Positions 45,545 to 54,978 of a DNA stretch of 64,000 nucleotides are shown here, piece after piece. The notes below the pieces were generated by a model. That model was not told where the DNA came from and ran no database searches. It saw nothing but the letters and a program-made list of their open reading frames with translations. A program made the position numbers and the translations under genes. Where the stretch lies: positions 7,149 through 71,148 of the forward strand of contig JAEZIX010000058.1 of assembly GCA_023415935.1 (NCBI GenBank). The letters run 5' to 3'. The DNA is from Cyanobacteria bacterium OH_CDB_20. Lineage in GTDB: Bacteria; Cyanobacteriota; Vampirovibrionia; Gastranaerophilales; Gastranaerophilaceae. Numbering within the stretch: the first letter of the stretch is position 1; each line of letters starts with the position of its first letter.

Positions 45545-46510
45545 ATGAATGATTATAATAAAATCAAAGAACTGGTTGAAAAAGCTGATAACATTTTAAT
45601 ATTTTCACACGTAAACCCTGATGGCGACACAATAAGCTCTGTTTTAGCATTGAGCCTTGCTATTAAAAGCCATTTTAATAAAGAAGCTACACCTGTTTAT
45701 ATGGGTAAATACCCTGAGATATATAACTTTTTACCCAAACACAAAACATTTAAGAATATAGATGAAATAGACAGAACAAAAGTCTACGACCTTGCAATAG
45801 CAGTAGATATTGCATCTAAAGACAGACTGATGGATTCAGGCGAAATATACTTCAAAGCAAAGCATACAATAAATATTGACCATCACAAGACAAATAACGG
45901 CTACGGCGAATTTAACTATATTGACTCCGTTGCATGCTCTTGCGGTCAAATTCTCTTTGACATTTTTAATGAACTAAATATTGAAATAAACAAAGAAATA
46001 GCGGAGTGCCTCTATGTATCAATAATGACAGATACAGGCGGTTTCAAATATGAAAACACAAATGTTAAAGCACTTTTAACAGCGGCCGAACTTGTGAAAA
46101 AAGGGGCTGACCCTTGCTTTTTATATAGAGCCTGCTACGAATCAAAACCACAAGGAATGGTTCAGCTACAAGCATTTGCGATTACTAATGCCGTATTCTC
46201 AAATAACGGAAAAGTTGTATACGTAGTCATTACAAAAGAAATGATGAAGCAATTTAACGCAACTGATGACTATACTGACGGCATTGCAGAGGCATTAAGA
46301 CAAATTAAAACTGTTGAAATCTCAATCGTTTTAAAAGAAAATAGTGCAGGACATACAAAAGTCAGCATGAGAAGCAAGAAAATCGATTTGACAAAAATTG
46401 CAACAACCTTCGGCGGAGGAGGACACCAATTTGCAGCAGGATGTACAATCAAAAAAAATCCTCAGGTTGCAATAAATAAACTTTTAGAATGTATTGAGAG
46501 CGAATTATAA
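45545..46510 (+). CDS. nrnA: NrnA-like DHH phosphoesterase (oligoribonuclease / pAp phosphatase)
   Basis: It has the standard DHH layout: FSHVNPDGDTISS (about 20-32), AVDIA, IDHHKTN (about 112-118), TDTGGFKY, and FGGGGHQFAAGC in the DHHA1 domain (about 288-298). The 321-residue length is usual for NrnA, which cleaves nano-RNA and 3',5'-pAp with Mn2+. The stop codon shares its last base with the next ATG. A tagged relative is encoded at 14879. Confidence 0.92.
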   Translation: MNDYNKIKELVEKADNILIFSHVNPDGDTISSVLALSLAIKSHFNKEATPVYMGKYPEIYNFLPKHKTFKNIDEIDRTKVYDLAIAVDIASKDRLMDSGEIYFKAKHTINIDHHKTNNGYGEFNYIDSVACSCGQILFDIFNELNIEINKEIAECLYVSIMTDTGGFKYENTNVKALLTAAELVKKGADPCFLYRACYESKPQGMVQLQAFAITNAVFSNNGKVVYVVITKEMMKQFNATDDYTDGIAEALRQIKTVEISIVLKENSAGHTKVSMRSKKIDLTKIATTFGGGGHQFAAGCTIKKNPQVAINKLLECIESEL

Positions 46511-47352
46511 TGAAAAAACGTACAGTAAAATTTATAAACAAGGCAATTGATGCCGACTTTTTTGGAATGGCGGCTGAAATGGCATTTTGGTTCTTGCTTG
46601 CGTTATTCCCATTTTTGCTTTTCCTTACTGCATTTTTCGCTTGGCTAGGAAAACAGTCAATGATTGATCCGATTATAAACTTCCTTACATCAATTGTACC
46701 CAGTGACGTTGCGAGACTAATACTAACAGCAATCAATGAAGCAATGATATTTAAACAAGGCGGGCTAATCGCAATATTCGGTTTATGTATTACCGTTTGG
46801 CTTTCATCAAACGCTGTTTTTGTAATTATGAAAGGCTTAAACAGAACCTACGAAATCGAAGAAACAAGAAATTTTGTATTAACTAGAACTCTTGCGATAC
46901 TTATGGTATTTGGAAACGCCTTTATACTATTTTTAAGCGTAAACTTAATAATCCTCGGAAAAGTAATATTAGAGCTAATAATAAACTTCACACCGCTCTC
47001 GGCTCCATTTATTAATTTCATATTGATAGCAAGATGGCCTGTAACTTTCCTCGCTTTGTTTGTTATGGCATTTATAAATTATTACATTCTACCTGCTGTT
47101 GTCGGGCATGAAAAAATCAAAAGAAAATGTGCAATTCCCGGTGCCTTTACATTTTGTATATTATGGCTTTTAGGCTCTGGAACATTTTCTCTTTATCTTA
47201 GCAATTTAAACACCTACAATAGAGTATACGGCACAATCGGAGCTTTTGCTATTCTTATGGTTTGGCTGTATTATACCTCGCTTATCATACTCTTAGGAGG
47301 AGAAGTGAGCTCGCATATGTATAAAAGATTAATAAAATCAGAAGAAAATTAA
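46510..47352 (+). CDS. YihY/BrkB family inner-membrane protein
   Basis: Six hydrophobic helices and the family motifs ADFFGMAAEMAFWFLLALFP (N-terminal), NRTYEI, and GTIGAFAILMVWLYYTSLII with GGE near the C-terminus identify the BrkB/YihY family. These proteins were once called ribonuclease BN, but their role is not settled; some are implicated in transport. It starts inside the stop of nrnA (TAATG), so the two form an operon. Confidence 0.9.
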   Translation: MKKRTVKFINKAIDADFFGMAAEMAFWFLLALFPFLLFLTAFFAWLGKQSMIDPIINFLTSIVPSDVARLILTAINEAMIFKQGGLIAIFGLCITVWLSSNAVFVIMKGLNRTYEIEETRNFVLTRTLAILMVFGNAFILFLSVNLIILGKVILELIINFTPLSAPFINFILIARWPVTFLALFVMAFINYYILPAVVGHEKIKRKCAIPGAFTFCILWLLGSGTFSLYLSNLNTYNRVYGTIGAFAILMVWLYYTSLIILLGGEVSSHMYKRLIKSEEN

Positions 47353-47406
47353 CATAATTGATTTTTTAATATGAACATAAGATAATTATTATAAGAGAAT
47401 TGATTC

Positions 47407-47423
47407 AGGAGGGTAGGACAATT
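47407..47423 (+). promoter_or_regulatory. Strong Shine-Dalgarno site in front of an ATT start codon
   Basis: AGGAGGG (47407-47413) is followed by seven bases and then ATT at 47421. The frame after it begins R-Y-K-L-L-L-S-V-V-L-A-G, a signal peptide. The in-frame TTG at 47400 lies upstream of the ribosome site and has none of its own, and the first in-frame ATG comes after the signal peptide. Confidence 0.6.
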
Positions 47424-49427
47424 AGATACAAGTTATTATTATCAGTTGTTTTAGCAGGAACATTGTTTGGCACGTCAGCATACGCTGCTATGAATCCTGA
47501 AGCAAACAAATATTATCATCAAGCTTGCGCATTTGAAGATGCTTCTAACTATGAAGATGCCATTTCTGAATTACAGAAAGCACTTACAATCACTGGTGAT
47601 GATGCTCTTTTATATACAAAAATGGCCGGTTTATACAGCGATATCGGAGAATGGTCAAACGCACTTGCTGCTTACAAAAAAGCTGTAAAATTAAGACCAA
47701 ACGATGCTTTCATTTATATCAGTATTGGAAATATTTTGCAGCAGCAACATGACTATATAAGTGCCTATGATGCTTATAATCATGCTCTTTCAATATTCCC
47801 GGAATACAAGTATAACTATTTAAACCTTGCTAATGTGAAACTTCTTATGAATGACACCGATGAGGCTTTAAAATATTATCAAACTTTCTTAACTTATTAT
47901 CCTGATCATATAGAAGCAAGGGAAAGTTTGGCGTCTCTTTTCTTGAAAAGAAATGATCCCAAAAACGCATCTGAAGAATACAACAGAATATATAATACGA
48001 ATCCAACTGAATTCAAAGAATACACAAACTACGGGCTTTCTTTGTATAAATTAAAAGACTACAACAACGCTGAAATTATACTTAAAAAAGCAATCCAAAA
48101 AGACCCTGAGGACTACGTTGCACATGCTAACTTAGCATTTGTATACGTCGATCAGGAAAAAGATAATGAAGCACTAAATGAATTCCAAAACGCTTTCAGG
48201 ATAAAACCTGACTATGATTCTTTGAGATTTGAATATGCAAACCTTCTTGCAGATATGGGCAAAACTGACGAAGCTAAAAAAGAATACAACAAATACATAA
48301 AAATATTTAAAGATAACGCTTCTGCTTGTTACAATCTGGCAATTTTATATTCAAAAGAAAAAGAGTATAAAGATGCGATTGCTGTACTTAAAAGAGGCTT
48401 AGAAAATGCGCCTTCAAACAAGGATTTAAAGAAAGAACTTGCAAAAAGTTACCATCTGAATAAAGATTACGGCGATGCAATAAAGATTTATGATGATTTA
48501 CTTGTCGAAAACCCTTCAGATTATGATGTTAATTACAACAAGGCTCTTGCCTGCCACGGTGCTGGAATGTACTCTTCAGCGATAGCAATTTACTCAAACT
48601 TGATTGCGCAAAAGCAAGATCCTAAAGTTAAATCATATCTTTCAAGAGCTTATTATGACCAAGGAAACAACTTAAAGGACTCTAACAATTACAGAAAAGC
48701 AATCAGCAGTTATGAAAAAGCTATTGAAATTAATTCAAACTCTGTAGATGCTTATATTAGTATGGCAGAAGCGTATGACAAATTAGGCATTAAAACAAAA
48801 GTTATTGAAAACTACGAAAAAGCAATAGCAATAGATCCTGATAACACAAAACTTTCTGCAAAATATGCACAGGTTTTAGCAAAATATGACAAAACAGAAG
48901 ATGCAACAGAAGCCTTCCAGAAGGTGCTTTCACTTGAAACATCAACTCAAGATGACATCTACAAAACTCATATTGCGCTTGCTGACACATATTCAAAAGA
49001 AAAAAATTACGAACAGGCTGTAAATTACTACAAAAAAGCAATCGAACTTAATCCAAAAGATGAAATAACAATAATAAAACTTGGAAATACCTATAAATCA
49101 ATGTCTAACTTGCAAAATGCAATGGATGAATACCGAAAAGTCATATCAATAAATCCAGGTAATTATGATGCGATGTTCAACCTTGGTTTATGTGAAGCGG
49201 AATCAAATAATATTCAGTCCGCAAAAGAATGTTTTGAAAAAGTAATCGCTCTAAAAACAGATTATGCATATGCTTACTATGCTTTAGGTCTTGCGTATGA
49301 AAAAGAAAAGAACTATCAAAAATCTGTTGAAAACTATGAAAGTTTCTTAAAATATACAGACGATAAAGATTTAAAAACAAATATTCAATACAAAGTAAAT
49401 TACTTGAAAAAGAAGCTTGCTCCATAA
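47421..49427 (+). CDS. Secreted TPR-repeat protein, apparent ATT start
   Basis: After a signal peptide (about 1-22, cleavage near SAYAA) the rest is a chain of about 17 tetratricopeptide repeats with the usual G/A, Y and P positions (for example SNALAAYKKAVKLRPND, DEALKYYQTFLTYYPDH, GDAIKIYDDLLVENPSD). Such solenoids bind other proteins; the signal peptide puts this one in the periplasm. The start is set at ATT because of the ideal ribosome site before it; if TTG at 47400 were used the protein would gain seven residues before the signal peptide. It is followed with no gap by a small secreted protein. Confidence 0.88.
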   Translation: MRYKLLLSVVLAGTLFGTSAYAAMNPEANKYYHQACAFEDASNYEDAISELQKALTITGDDALLYTKMAGLYSDIGEWSNALAAYKKAVKLRPNDAFIYISIGNILQQQHDYISAYDAYNHALSIFPEYKYNYLNLANVKLLMNDTDEALKYYQTFLTYYPDHIEARESLASLFLKRNDPKNASEEYNRIYNTNPTEFKEYTNYGLSLYKLKDYNNAEIILKKAIQKDPEDYVAHANLAFVYVDQEKDNEALNEFQNAFRIKPDYDSLRFEYANLLADMGKTDEAKKEYNKYIKIFKDNASACYNLAILYSKEKEYKDAIAVLKRGLENAPSNKDLKKELAKSYHLNKDYGDAIKIYDDLLVENPSDYDVNYNKALACHGAGMYSSAIAIYSNLIAQKQDPKVKSYLSRAYYDQGNNLKDSNNYRKAISSYEKAIEINSNSVDAYISMAEAYDKLGIKTKVIENYEKAIAIDPDNTKLSAKYAQVLAKYDKTEDATEAFQKVLSLETSTQDDIYKTHIALADTYSKEKNYEQAVNYYKKAIELNPKDEITIIKLGNTYKSMSNLQNAMDEYRKVISINPGNYDAMFNLGLCEAESNNIQSAKECFEKVIALKTDYAYAYYALGLAYEKEKNYQKSVENYESFLKYTDDKDLKTNIQYKVNYLKKKLAP

Positions 49428-49829
49428 ATGAAGAAATATATTATTGCAATATTTTTACTCTTGCTTGGTTTTTTGCCGGCAGAAGCAAAGCAAAAAGTTG
49501 TTATAGCAACAAGTCCTGTACCAATCAACACTTCATCTACAGATAGTTTTACCTGCTATTTTTCAACTGGGCAAAGAATATTCTACGGAGTGAGCGCTGC
49601 TAAGAGCTTTCAAGATACAGCTTTAAAAATCCAAATAATAAAAAAAGAAAATAATGCTCCAAACGGGGTTTATACAATGGCTTATGCTAAAACCGCTTCC
49701 ATTTCTAGAGGTGACAAATTCTATACTGATTATGTAATTTTAACAACTCCGGGATATTACGTTATCAGAGTGTTTGAGCTAAGAGATTTGGAAAAAGCGC
49801 TTGTATCTTATGGCATATGGGTAAAATAA
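49428..49829 (+). CDS. Small secreted protein of unknown function
   Basis: A clear signal peptide (KKYIIAIFLLLLGFLPAEAK) covers about the first 20 residues. The remaining 110 have alternating strands and look like a single beta-sandwich domain (YFSTGQRIFYGVSAAKSF, PGYYVIRVFELRD). The ATG follows the TPR gene's stop directly, and the gene's own stop overlaps the next start. It probably acts in the periplasm with the TPR protein. No family is recognised. Confidence 0.7.
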   Translation: MKKYIIAIFLLLLGFLPAEAKQKVVIATSPVPINTSSTDSFTCYFSTGQRIFYGVSAAKSFQDTALKIQIIKKENNAPNGVYTMAYAKTASISRGDKFYTDYVILTTPGYYVIRVFELRDLEKALVSYGIWVK

Positions 49830-50224
49830 TGTTTGAATACATAAAGTTCCAAATATCAAAACTATTTTCATCAAAATACGTAAAAAAAGGAAGCTGTAAA
49901 ATGTGCGGAAACTGTTGCAAAAACATAGTTTTCTATATTGGCGAAGATGCTGTTTCAACACAAGAACAATTTGAAGCATTAAAAAAATGGAATAAATCTT
50001 ATAATAATTTTGCACTTTCTGGAAAAGATGAAAACGGAGCGCTGCTATTTACCTGCAAATGCCTCGACAAAAATAACAAATGTAAAGTTTATTACCTTCG
50101 TTCAATAAACTGTAGATTATACCCAAATCCGGACAAAATTTTTCTGGCTAATCGAGGTAAACTCTTAGATAATTGCGGTTATTATTTTGATACAAATAAG
50201 AAGTTTAAAGATTATTTAAACTAG
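49829..50224 (+). CDS. YkgJ-type cysteine-cluster protein
   Basis: The motif CKMCGNCC near residues 23-30 is joined by CKCLDKNNKC and SINCRLYP, the eight-cysteine layout of the YkgJ family (probable zinc or iron-sulphur binding). Function in the family is unknown. ATG at 49829 is chosen because it overlaps the preceding stop (TAATG); another ATG four codons earlier is possible. It is the third gene after the TPR gene in one run. Confidence 0.85.
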   Translation: MFEYIKFQISKLFSSKYVKKGSCKMCGNCCKNIVFYIGEDAVSTQEQFEALKKWNKSYNNFALSGKDENGALLFTCKCLDKNNKCKVYYLRSINCRLYPNPDKIFLANRGKLLDNCGYYFDTNKKFKDYLN

Positions 50225-50257
50225 CAAAAAAATTTAACAACTTGCTTTATAATAAAT

Positions 50258-51781
50258 ATGCAAATCTCTCCTCTTAGACCTTTCGTAAATTATATAAACT
50301 TTTGCGGGCAAATGGTAAATGCTGTCTATTTCAACGATAGCCACGCAAATACTAGAAATATTGACTCTTTTCTAAACGCAAGAGACAATTTTTACTGCAA
50401 AAATCCTTCCGGCGTCAATCTAACATTGTGCGGAGGGGATTTATTTTTGGATAAATCTATAGCAAATAAAATCGTCGCATCAAAACTAAGGAATAGTGTG
50501 GACGCATACGCTGTAGGAAACCACGATATAGAGTCTGGAGATATACTTGCAGATAACATAAAGAAAAACTACTCTTTTGGCAAATGGCTCGCCGCAAACC
50601 TCACATTTTCAAAACCAACGCCACTTTCTGACAGTATAATGAAATCTCTTATTATTGAAAAAAAGGGAGAAAGAATAGGTGTTATTGGCGTTGCTCCATT
50701 TGATTTAAAAGAAGTTATGTTCTCAACTCCTGAAAATAGCTTTATCCACACTGAATCCCTAAAAAGAAGTATTAGAAGAGTAAGAGTTGAGGTTAAAAAA
50801 CTTGAAGAAAGTAAAATAGACAAAATAATCTTAATAGCTCATACCGGCGAAAAACTGCCTGATGGAACAGATATTTATGGAGAATTTGCAAAAATTGGTG
50901 GCATTGACGCTATTTTAGGTGGTCACGACCACAGAGAAGTTGACCGCTGGGAAAAAACAGAAAGAGGAGAACCTGTAAAAATTGTTGCAACGGGTAAAAG
51001 CGACACCAACCAGTTCAAAGGCAATCTAAATATGTTTGGTATTCTAAAGCTGTATTTTGACGACTACGGTATTTTAGAACCAGAAAAGTGCAAAAATAAA
51101 TTTAAAGAAACTTCGAAATACAAATCCCCTGTAAATGAAAGCGGGCTGCCGATTTTAGCAAGACTAAAAAGCCCGGTTAGCTGTGATAATCCACTTAGAG
51201 AAGAAAATAAAGTTGCAGATATAGTTGCAGACTCTAACTTGTGGTATGTAAATACGCATACAACAGGTGAAAAAGCAGATTTTGCCTTTGTAAACCCGGG
51301 AACTATCAGGTCGAATTTTGAAACTCAATCAATTACGGAAGAAAACGTAGCAGAAGTAGTACCTTTCACCACTCAAACACTTATCAAAACAAAACTTACA
51401 AAAAAACAGATTATTGAAGCACTAACTACCAGTGCAAAATCTTGCAAAAATACAAAAGCATCACCTGGGTTGATGCAAGTTTCTGGGCTAAGATACAATG
51501 TAGATAAAGATTTTAATGTTTCGAATGTAAGAATTGTAGACCAAAACGGAAAAATCAGATTAAGACTAGACAATGTCCCTGATACTAAAGAATTCACTTG
51601 CGTATACGATACTTTCCTTGCCTCAGGACCTGAAGGATTAGACAGCCTCAAAAAAGACATTGAATCTGCTAGTGTAGAAACATTCCCTGAAGCAACAAGA
51701 CAAAAAGCTTTATATGACTACTTCAAAGAAAACAAGGAATTATACGATTATACGATGAAGAGAATATTTTTTATCGGTTAA
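50258..51781 (+). CDS. 5'-nucleotidase/UshA-like metallophosphoesterase without signal peptide
   Basis: The N-terminal metallophosphoesterase domain has FNDSHAN (metal Asp and His, about 23-29), GGDLFLD, VGNHDIESG, IAHTGE and GGHDHREVD. The C-terminal 5'-nucleotidase domain (about 300-500) has NPGTIRSNF and the substrate-stacking region ASGPEGLD. Relatives hydrolyse nucleotides in the periplasm, but here no signal peptide precedes the domain: residues 1-20 read MQISPL...INFCGQ, a pattern shared with two other proteins of the window. A TATAAT at 50248-50253 lies only four bases before the ATG and no ribosome site is visible. Confidence 0.88.
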   Translation: MQISPLRPFVNYINFCGQMVNAVYFNDSHANTRNIDSFLNARDNFYCKNPSGVNLTLCGGDLFLDKSIANKIVASKLRNSVDAYAVGNHDIESGDILADNIKKNYSFGKWLAANLTFSKPTPLSDSIMKSLIIEKKGERIGVIGVAPFDLKEVMFSTPENSFIHTESLKRSIRRVRVEVKKLEESKIDKIILIAHTGEKLPDGTDIYGEFAKIGGIDAILGGHDHREVDRWEKTERGEPVKIVATGKSDTNQFKGNLNMFGILKLYFDDYGILEPEKCKNKFKETSKYKSPVNESGLPILARLKSPVSCDNPLREENKVADIVADSNLWYVNTHTTGEKADFAFVNPGTIRSNFETQSITEENVAEVVPFTTQTLIKTKLTKKQIIEALTTSAKSCKNTKASPGLMQVSGLRYNVDKDFNVSNVRIVDQNGKIRLRLDNVPDTKEFTCVYDTFLASGPEGLDSLKKDIESASVETFPEATRQKALYDYFKENKELYDYTMKRIFFIG

Positions 51782-52601
51782 CCCTTGATTTTAAAGACTT
51801 TTTAATAACAAAATTAACGAATCTTTCAGGCAACTTGGCTAAAGCCAGAATAAATTTTGCATCTGCACCGACTTTATAAGAAGGCTTAGGATTCTTTGCT
51901 TTTAATGCTTTCAAAACCGCCTTTGCAACGAGTTGTGGGCTTTCGCCCGTTAGATTATTGTTATATGTATTTCTCTCAAGAAAATTTAGTTCTTTTTTGT
52001 ATTTTTCTTTTGCTTTATCAGGAATAAAATCAAAAGAATGTTTTATAGTCTTATCCCAGATGGGAGTTCTCATTACGCCTGGTTTTATTGAAACAACTTT
52101 AATATTATTTTCTGTAAGTTCAATTTCTAAAGCCCTGAACAATATATCCAAAGAACGTTTAGACGCACAGTATGGCGCCGCAAAAGGGAACAATCCTGAG
52201 CTTGCCATAGAACTTATATTAATAATTTTACCAAACCCGAGCATCGGTAAAAATCTTTGTGCAACAGCAACTGGAGCAAACGTATTCACCTCAAATTGTT
52301 CTTTAAGTTTCTTGATAGGCATAAATTCCATTGGCCCACCAATAGCAATCCCTGCATTATTAATAAGAGCATCAAGAGATTCTGTTTGCTTTAAAATAAA
52401 CCAAAATGCTTTATCAATGCTAGCGCTATTTGTAACATCAAGATAGACCCCTATAATATTTTTATCAATTTTTTCTAACTTGTACTTATCAGCTTTTTTC
52501 CTTACTCCTGCAAAAACTCTATAACCTTCTTTTGCAAGTGTTTTAGCTATTTCTTTACCAATCCCTGATGAAGCACCTGTAATTAATATTGCTTTTTTCA
52601 T
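51771..52601 (-). CDS. Short-chain dehydrogenase/reductase
   Basis: Classical SDR motifs are present: TGASSGIG (residues 7-14), NNAGIAIGG (about 86-94), a catalytic Ser in INISSMASSG and YCASK (Tyr-x3-Lys, about 150-155). The family uses NAD(P)H to reduce or oxidise many alcohols and ketones; the C-terminal basic tail resembles those acting on lipids or steroids. The substrate cannot be told. Its last 11 bases overlap the end of the convergent nucleotidase gene. Confidence 0.9.
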   Translation of the reverse strand: MKKAILITGASSGIGKEIAKTLAKEGYRVFAGVRKKADKYKLEKIDKNIIGVYLDVTNSASIDKAFWFILKQTESLDALINNAGIAIGGPMEFMPIKKLKEQFEVNTFAPVAVAQRFLPMLGFGKIINISSMASSGLFPFAAPYCASKRSLDILFRALEIELTENNIKVVSIKPGVMRTPIWDKTIKHSFDFIPDKAKEKYKKELNFLERNTYNNNLTGESPQLVAKAVLKALKAKNPKPSYKVGADAKFILALAKLPERFVNFVIKKSLKSRVNR

Positions 52602-52650
52602 AAGATATTAATATCATAAATAATATAAAAATTGAAGATAGGACGTTGAT

Positions 52651-53016
52651 TTGCCAAAATCATCAAATATTAAAACAGGAAAAGTTGGAGAAGAAAAAGC
52701 AAGAGAATTCCTTGAAAAACAAGGATATAAAGTACTTGCAACAAACTGGCATTTTTCAAAAAATGCTGAAATAGATATCATAGCAATGGAAAAAGATACC
52801 CTTGTTTTTGTCGAAGTCAAAACAAGAACAACGGAAAACTTCGGGCATCCTTTTGAAGCTATTGACCAAAGAAAAGTTCAAAAGATATATATAGCAGCAC
52901 TTTCATATATTGAAACCGAAAAACCTAAACACAAAAATTACAGAATAGATGCGATTTCTGTTCTTGGAAAAGACTATAAAATTGAGCATCTCAAAAATAT
53001 AGGACTTGGCTGGTAA
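52651..53016 (+). CDS. YraN / UPF0102 family protein
   Basis: The endonuclease-like fold of this family is marked by GKVGEEKAREFLEKQGYKVL, AEIDIIA and LVFVEVKTR (Glu-Ile-Asp and Glu-x-Lys, the PD-(D/E)XK-type residues). The biological role is not established; the gene is widely linked to DNA uptake or processing genes. It starts with TTG; AGGA lies seven bases upstream and no ATG occurs before the conserved core. Confidence 0.88.
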   Translation: MPKSSNIKTGKVGEEKAREFLEKQGYKVLATNWHFSKNAEIDIIAMEKDTLVFVEVKTRTTENFGHPFEAIDQRKVQKIYIAALSYIETEKPKHKNYRIDAISVLGKDYKIEHLKNIGLGW

Positions 53017-53030
53017 TCAATTAATTTTGA

Positions 53031-53822
53031 TTACATCCAGTCGCACTTACCGTCTTTACAGAAGGCATTTTCAAGCTCTGCCATAATACTTTTATGAGTC
53101 ATTTCAAATGTTATAGGAGTAATAGAAACCTTATTCCATCTTACAGCATTGATATCTGTATCGTCGTTTTCTTCAGTTTTAATTAGCTCTCCAGCCATCC
53201 AGTAATAAACTTTTCCACGAGGATCGACACGTTTTTCATAATCATCAGTGAACATTCTTGTTCCAAGTTTTGTTATGGCAACGCCAGCAACGTCTTCTTC
53301 CCTCAAGGCCGGACAATTAATATTCAAGATAGTCTTTTTAGGAAAATCAATTTCTTTAATTTTTGGTAAAAACTTATTAATAAAAGAAGCAGTAGCCTCA
53401 AAATATTCCGGCTCACTGCCAAGACTAGCAAGAGAAACCGCAATACTAGGATATCCGAGCATAGCTCCTTCCATAGCGCAGCTAACTGTGCCTGAATATA
53501 AAATATCAGCGCCCAAGTTTGGACCGTGGTTGATACCTGATATGACAACATCAGGTTTTTCATCATCAGCAAGAATTGCAGAAAGAGCTATTTTGACGCA
53601 GTCACCAGGAGTTCCTGTTGTTACCCAACTTCTTTTTACACCAAATTTCGGCTCAAGTTCTTCTACACGAAGAGGAGTATGAAGAGTTAAGGAATGACCT
53701 GCAGCACTACGTTCTCTGTCTGGCGCGACAATATATACGTCGTGATCAACACTGAGTTTTTCCATCAGGTATCTGATACCTGTAGCCATAATGCCATCAT
53801 CATTGGAAATCAATATTTTCAT
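53031..53822 (-). CDS. surE: 5'/3'-nucleotidase SurE
   Basis: The N-terminal ILISNDDGIMATGI carries the Asp-Asp metal site, and APDRERSAAGHSLT, SGINHGPNLGADILYSGTV and INCPA follow as in all SurE proteins. It removes phosphate from nucleoside monophosphates. ATG at 53822 is chosen because AAAGGA lies before it and it begins exactly at the family start. The stop lies within an imperfect hairpin (GTAATCAA/TTGATTAC, 53013-53034) shared with the convergent yraN gene. It is downstream of the aro genes on the same strand, 61 bases after aroB. Confidence 0.94.
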   Translation of the reverse strand: MKILISNDDGIMATGIRYLMEKLSVDHDVYIVAPDRERSAAGHSLTLHTPLRVEELEPKFGVKRSWVTTGTPGDCVKIALSAILADDEKPDVVISGINHGPNLGADILYSGTVSCAMEGAMLGYPSIAVSLASLGSEPEYFEATASFINKFLPKIKEIDFPKKTILNINCPALREEDVAGVAITKLGTRMFTDDYEKRVDPRGKVYYWMAGELIKTEENDDTDINAVRWNKVSITPITFEMTHKSIMAELENAFCKDGKCDWM

Positions 53823-53883
53823 ACAAATCCTTTTTAAAACTCTTCTCAAACTGCTTTAGCATTATAACATCTTTTTCAAGAGG

Positions 53884-54978
53884 TTACAATGCTTGTAAAA
53901 TAGCATTTTTAACAGAATCTGAAGAAATAGAATCAAAAATATCAACGCGACCTTCTGAAACAGGCAATACAAAACGTATGCTTGAGTTCTGAACCTTTTT
54001 ATCTAAAAACATTGCGTTAAAAATTTTATCAGCAGAAATATTTTGCTCAAGTTGAGGAGTAATATCATATAAATCTAAAAGCCTTTGAGCTTTCAAATAG
54101 TATTTTTCATCAATTAAATTTTCTTCTAATGCTAGGTTAAACGCCATTTTTAGACCGATTGCAACTGCCTCTCCATGGGTATAAGTTTTATACTCAGTAA
54201 CATTTTCGATAGCATGTGCAAAAGTATGCCCAAGATTTAATATCACCCTAATGCCTTGTTCCTTTTCATCTTGATTGACAACTGCAGCTTTTAAGAGACA
54301 ACAAATTTTTATGAGTTCAGCAATAACATCTTCTTTAAGCTCAAAAATATCGTCTTTGTTATTTATAAGAAAATCATAAAGTTCAAAATCACTATCAGTG
54401 CAAGACTTTTCGATAAAAGCGTATTTTAATATTTCACCAAGCCCTGTTTTTATCTGGCGCAATGGAAGTGTTTTAAGAGTTTTAGCATCAATAAGCACAA
54501 CCTTCGGTTGATAGAAACTTCCAATCATATTTTTTCCCATAGAATGGTTGATTGCAACCTTTCCTCCAACTGAAGAATCAACTTGTGAAAGTAATGTCGT
54601 AGGAATCTGAATAAAATCTATTCCTCTTTGGTATATAGAAGCAGCAAAGCCTGCCATATCACCTATTACACCACCACCAAAAGCAACTATTGCATCTTTT
54701 CTTTCGAGCTTTAATTCAAGGGCTTTATCAAGAATTTTTTGCAACGAAATAAAATCTTTATACTCCTCGCCATCTTTTAAAATAAGCCATTGAGCACCCT
54801 CAAGTTGAGGTTTTACAGCAACTTTTTCAAAGATAGTTTCATTTGTAACTACTAAAAATTTCTTAGCTCCTGAATATTTTTTTATATATTCTGAAGCTCT
54901 TGAAATCAAGCCTTCACCGATTAAAATCGGATATGAATATTCATCTTTCTTGGGAATAACAACATTTAACTCTATCAT
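53884..54978 (-). CDS. aroB: 3-Dehydroquinate synthase
   Basis: NAD-binding GGGVIGDMAGFAASIYQRG (about 100-118), QIPTTLLSQVDSSVGGKVAI, and the zinc ligands in LNLGHTFAHAIE and YTHGEAVAIG are all present. It converts DAHP to 3-dehydroquinate, the second step of the shikimate pathway. The 364-residue length is normal. It overlaps aroK by 4 bases. Confidence 0.96.
   Translation of the reverse strand: MIELNVVIPKKDEYSYPILIGEGLISRASEYIKKYSGAKKFLVVTNETIFEKVAVKPQLEGAQWLILKDGEEYKDFISLQKILDKALELKLERKDAIVAFGGGVIGDMAGFAASIYQRGIDFIQIPTTLLSQVDSSVGGKVAINHSMGKNMIGSFYQPKVVLIDAKTLKTLPLRQIKTGLGEILKYAFIEKSCTDSDFELYDFLINNKDDIFELKEDVIAELIKICCLLKAAVVNQDEKEQGIRVILNLGHTFAHAIENVTEYKTYTHGEAVAIGLKMAFNLALEENLIDEKYYLKAQRLLDLYDITPQLEQNISADKIFNAMFLDKKVQNSSIRFVLPVSEGRVDIFDSISSDSVKNAILQAL

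Noticed and set aside
53013..53034. Intrinsic terminator between yraN and surE
   Set aside because: The GTAATCAA/TTGATTAC stem is AT-rich and has no T run, so it is noted only as a weak hairpin.
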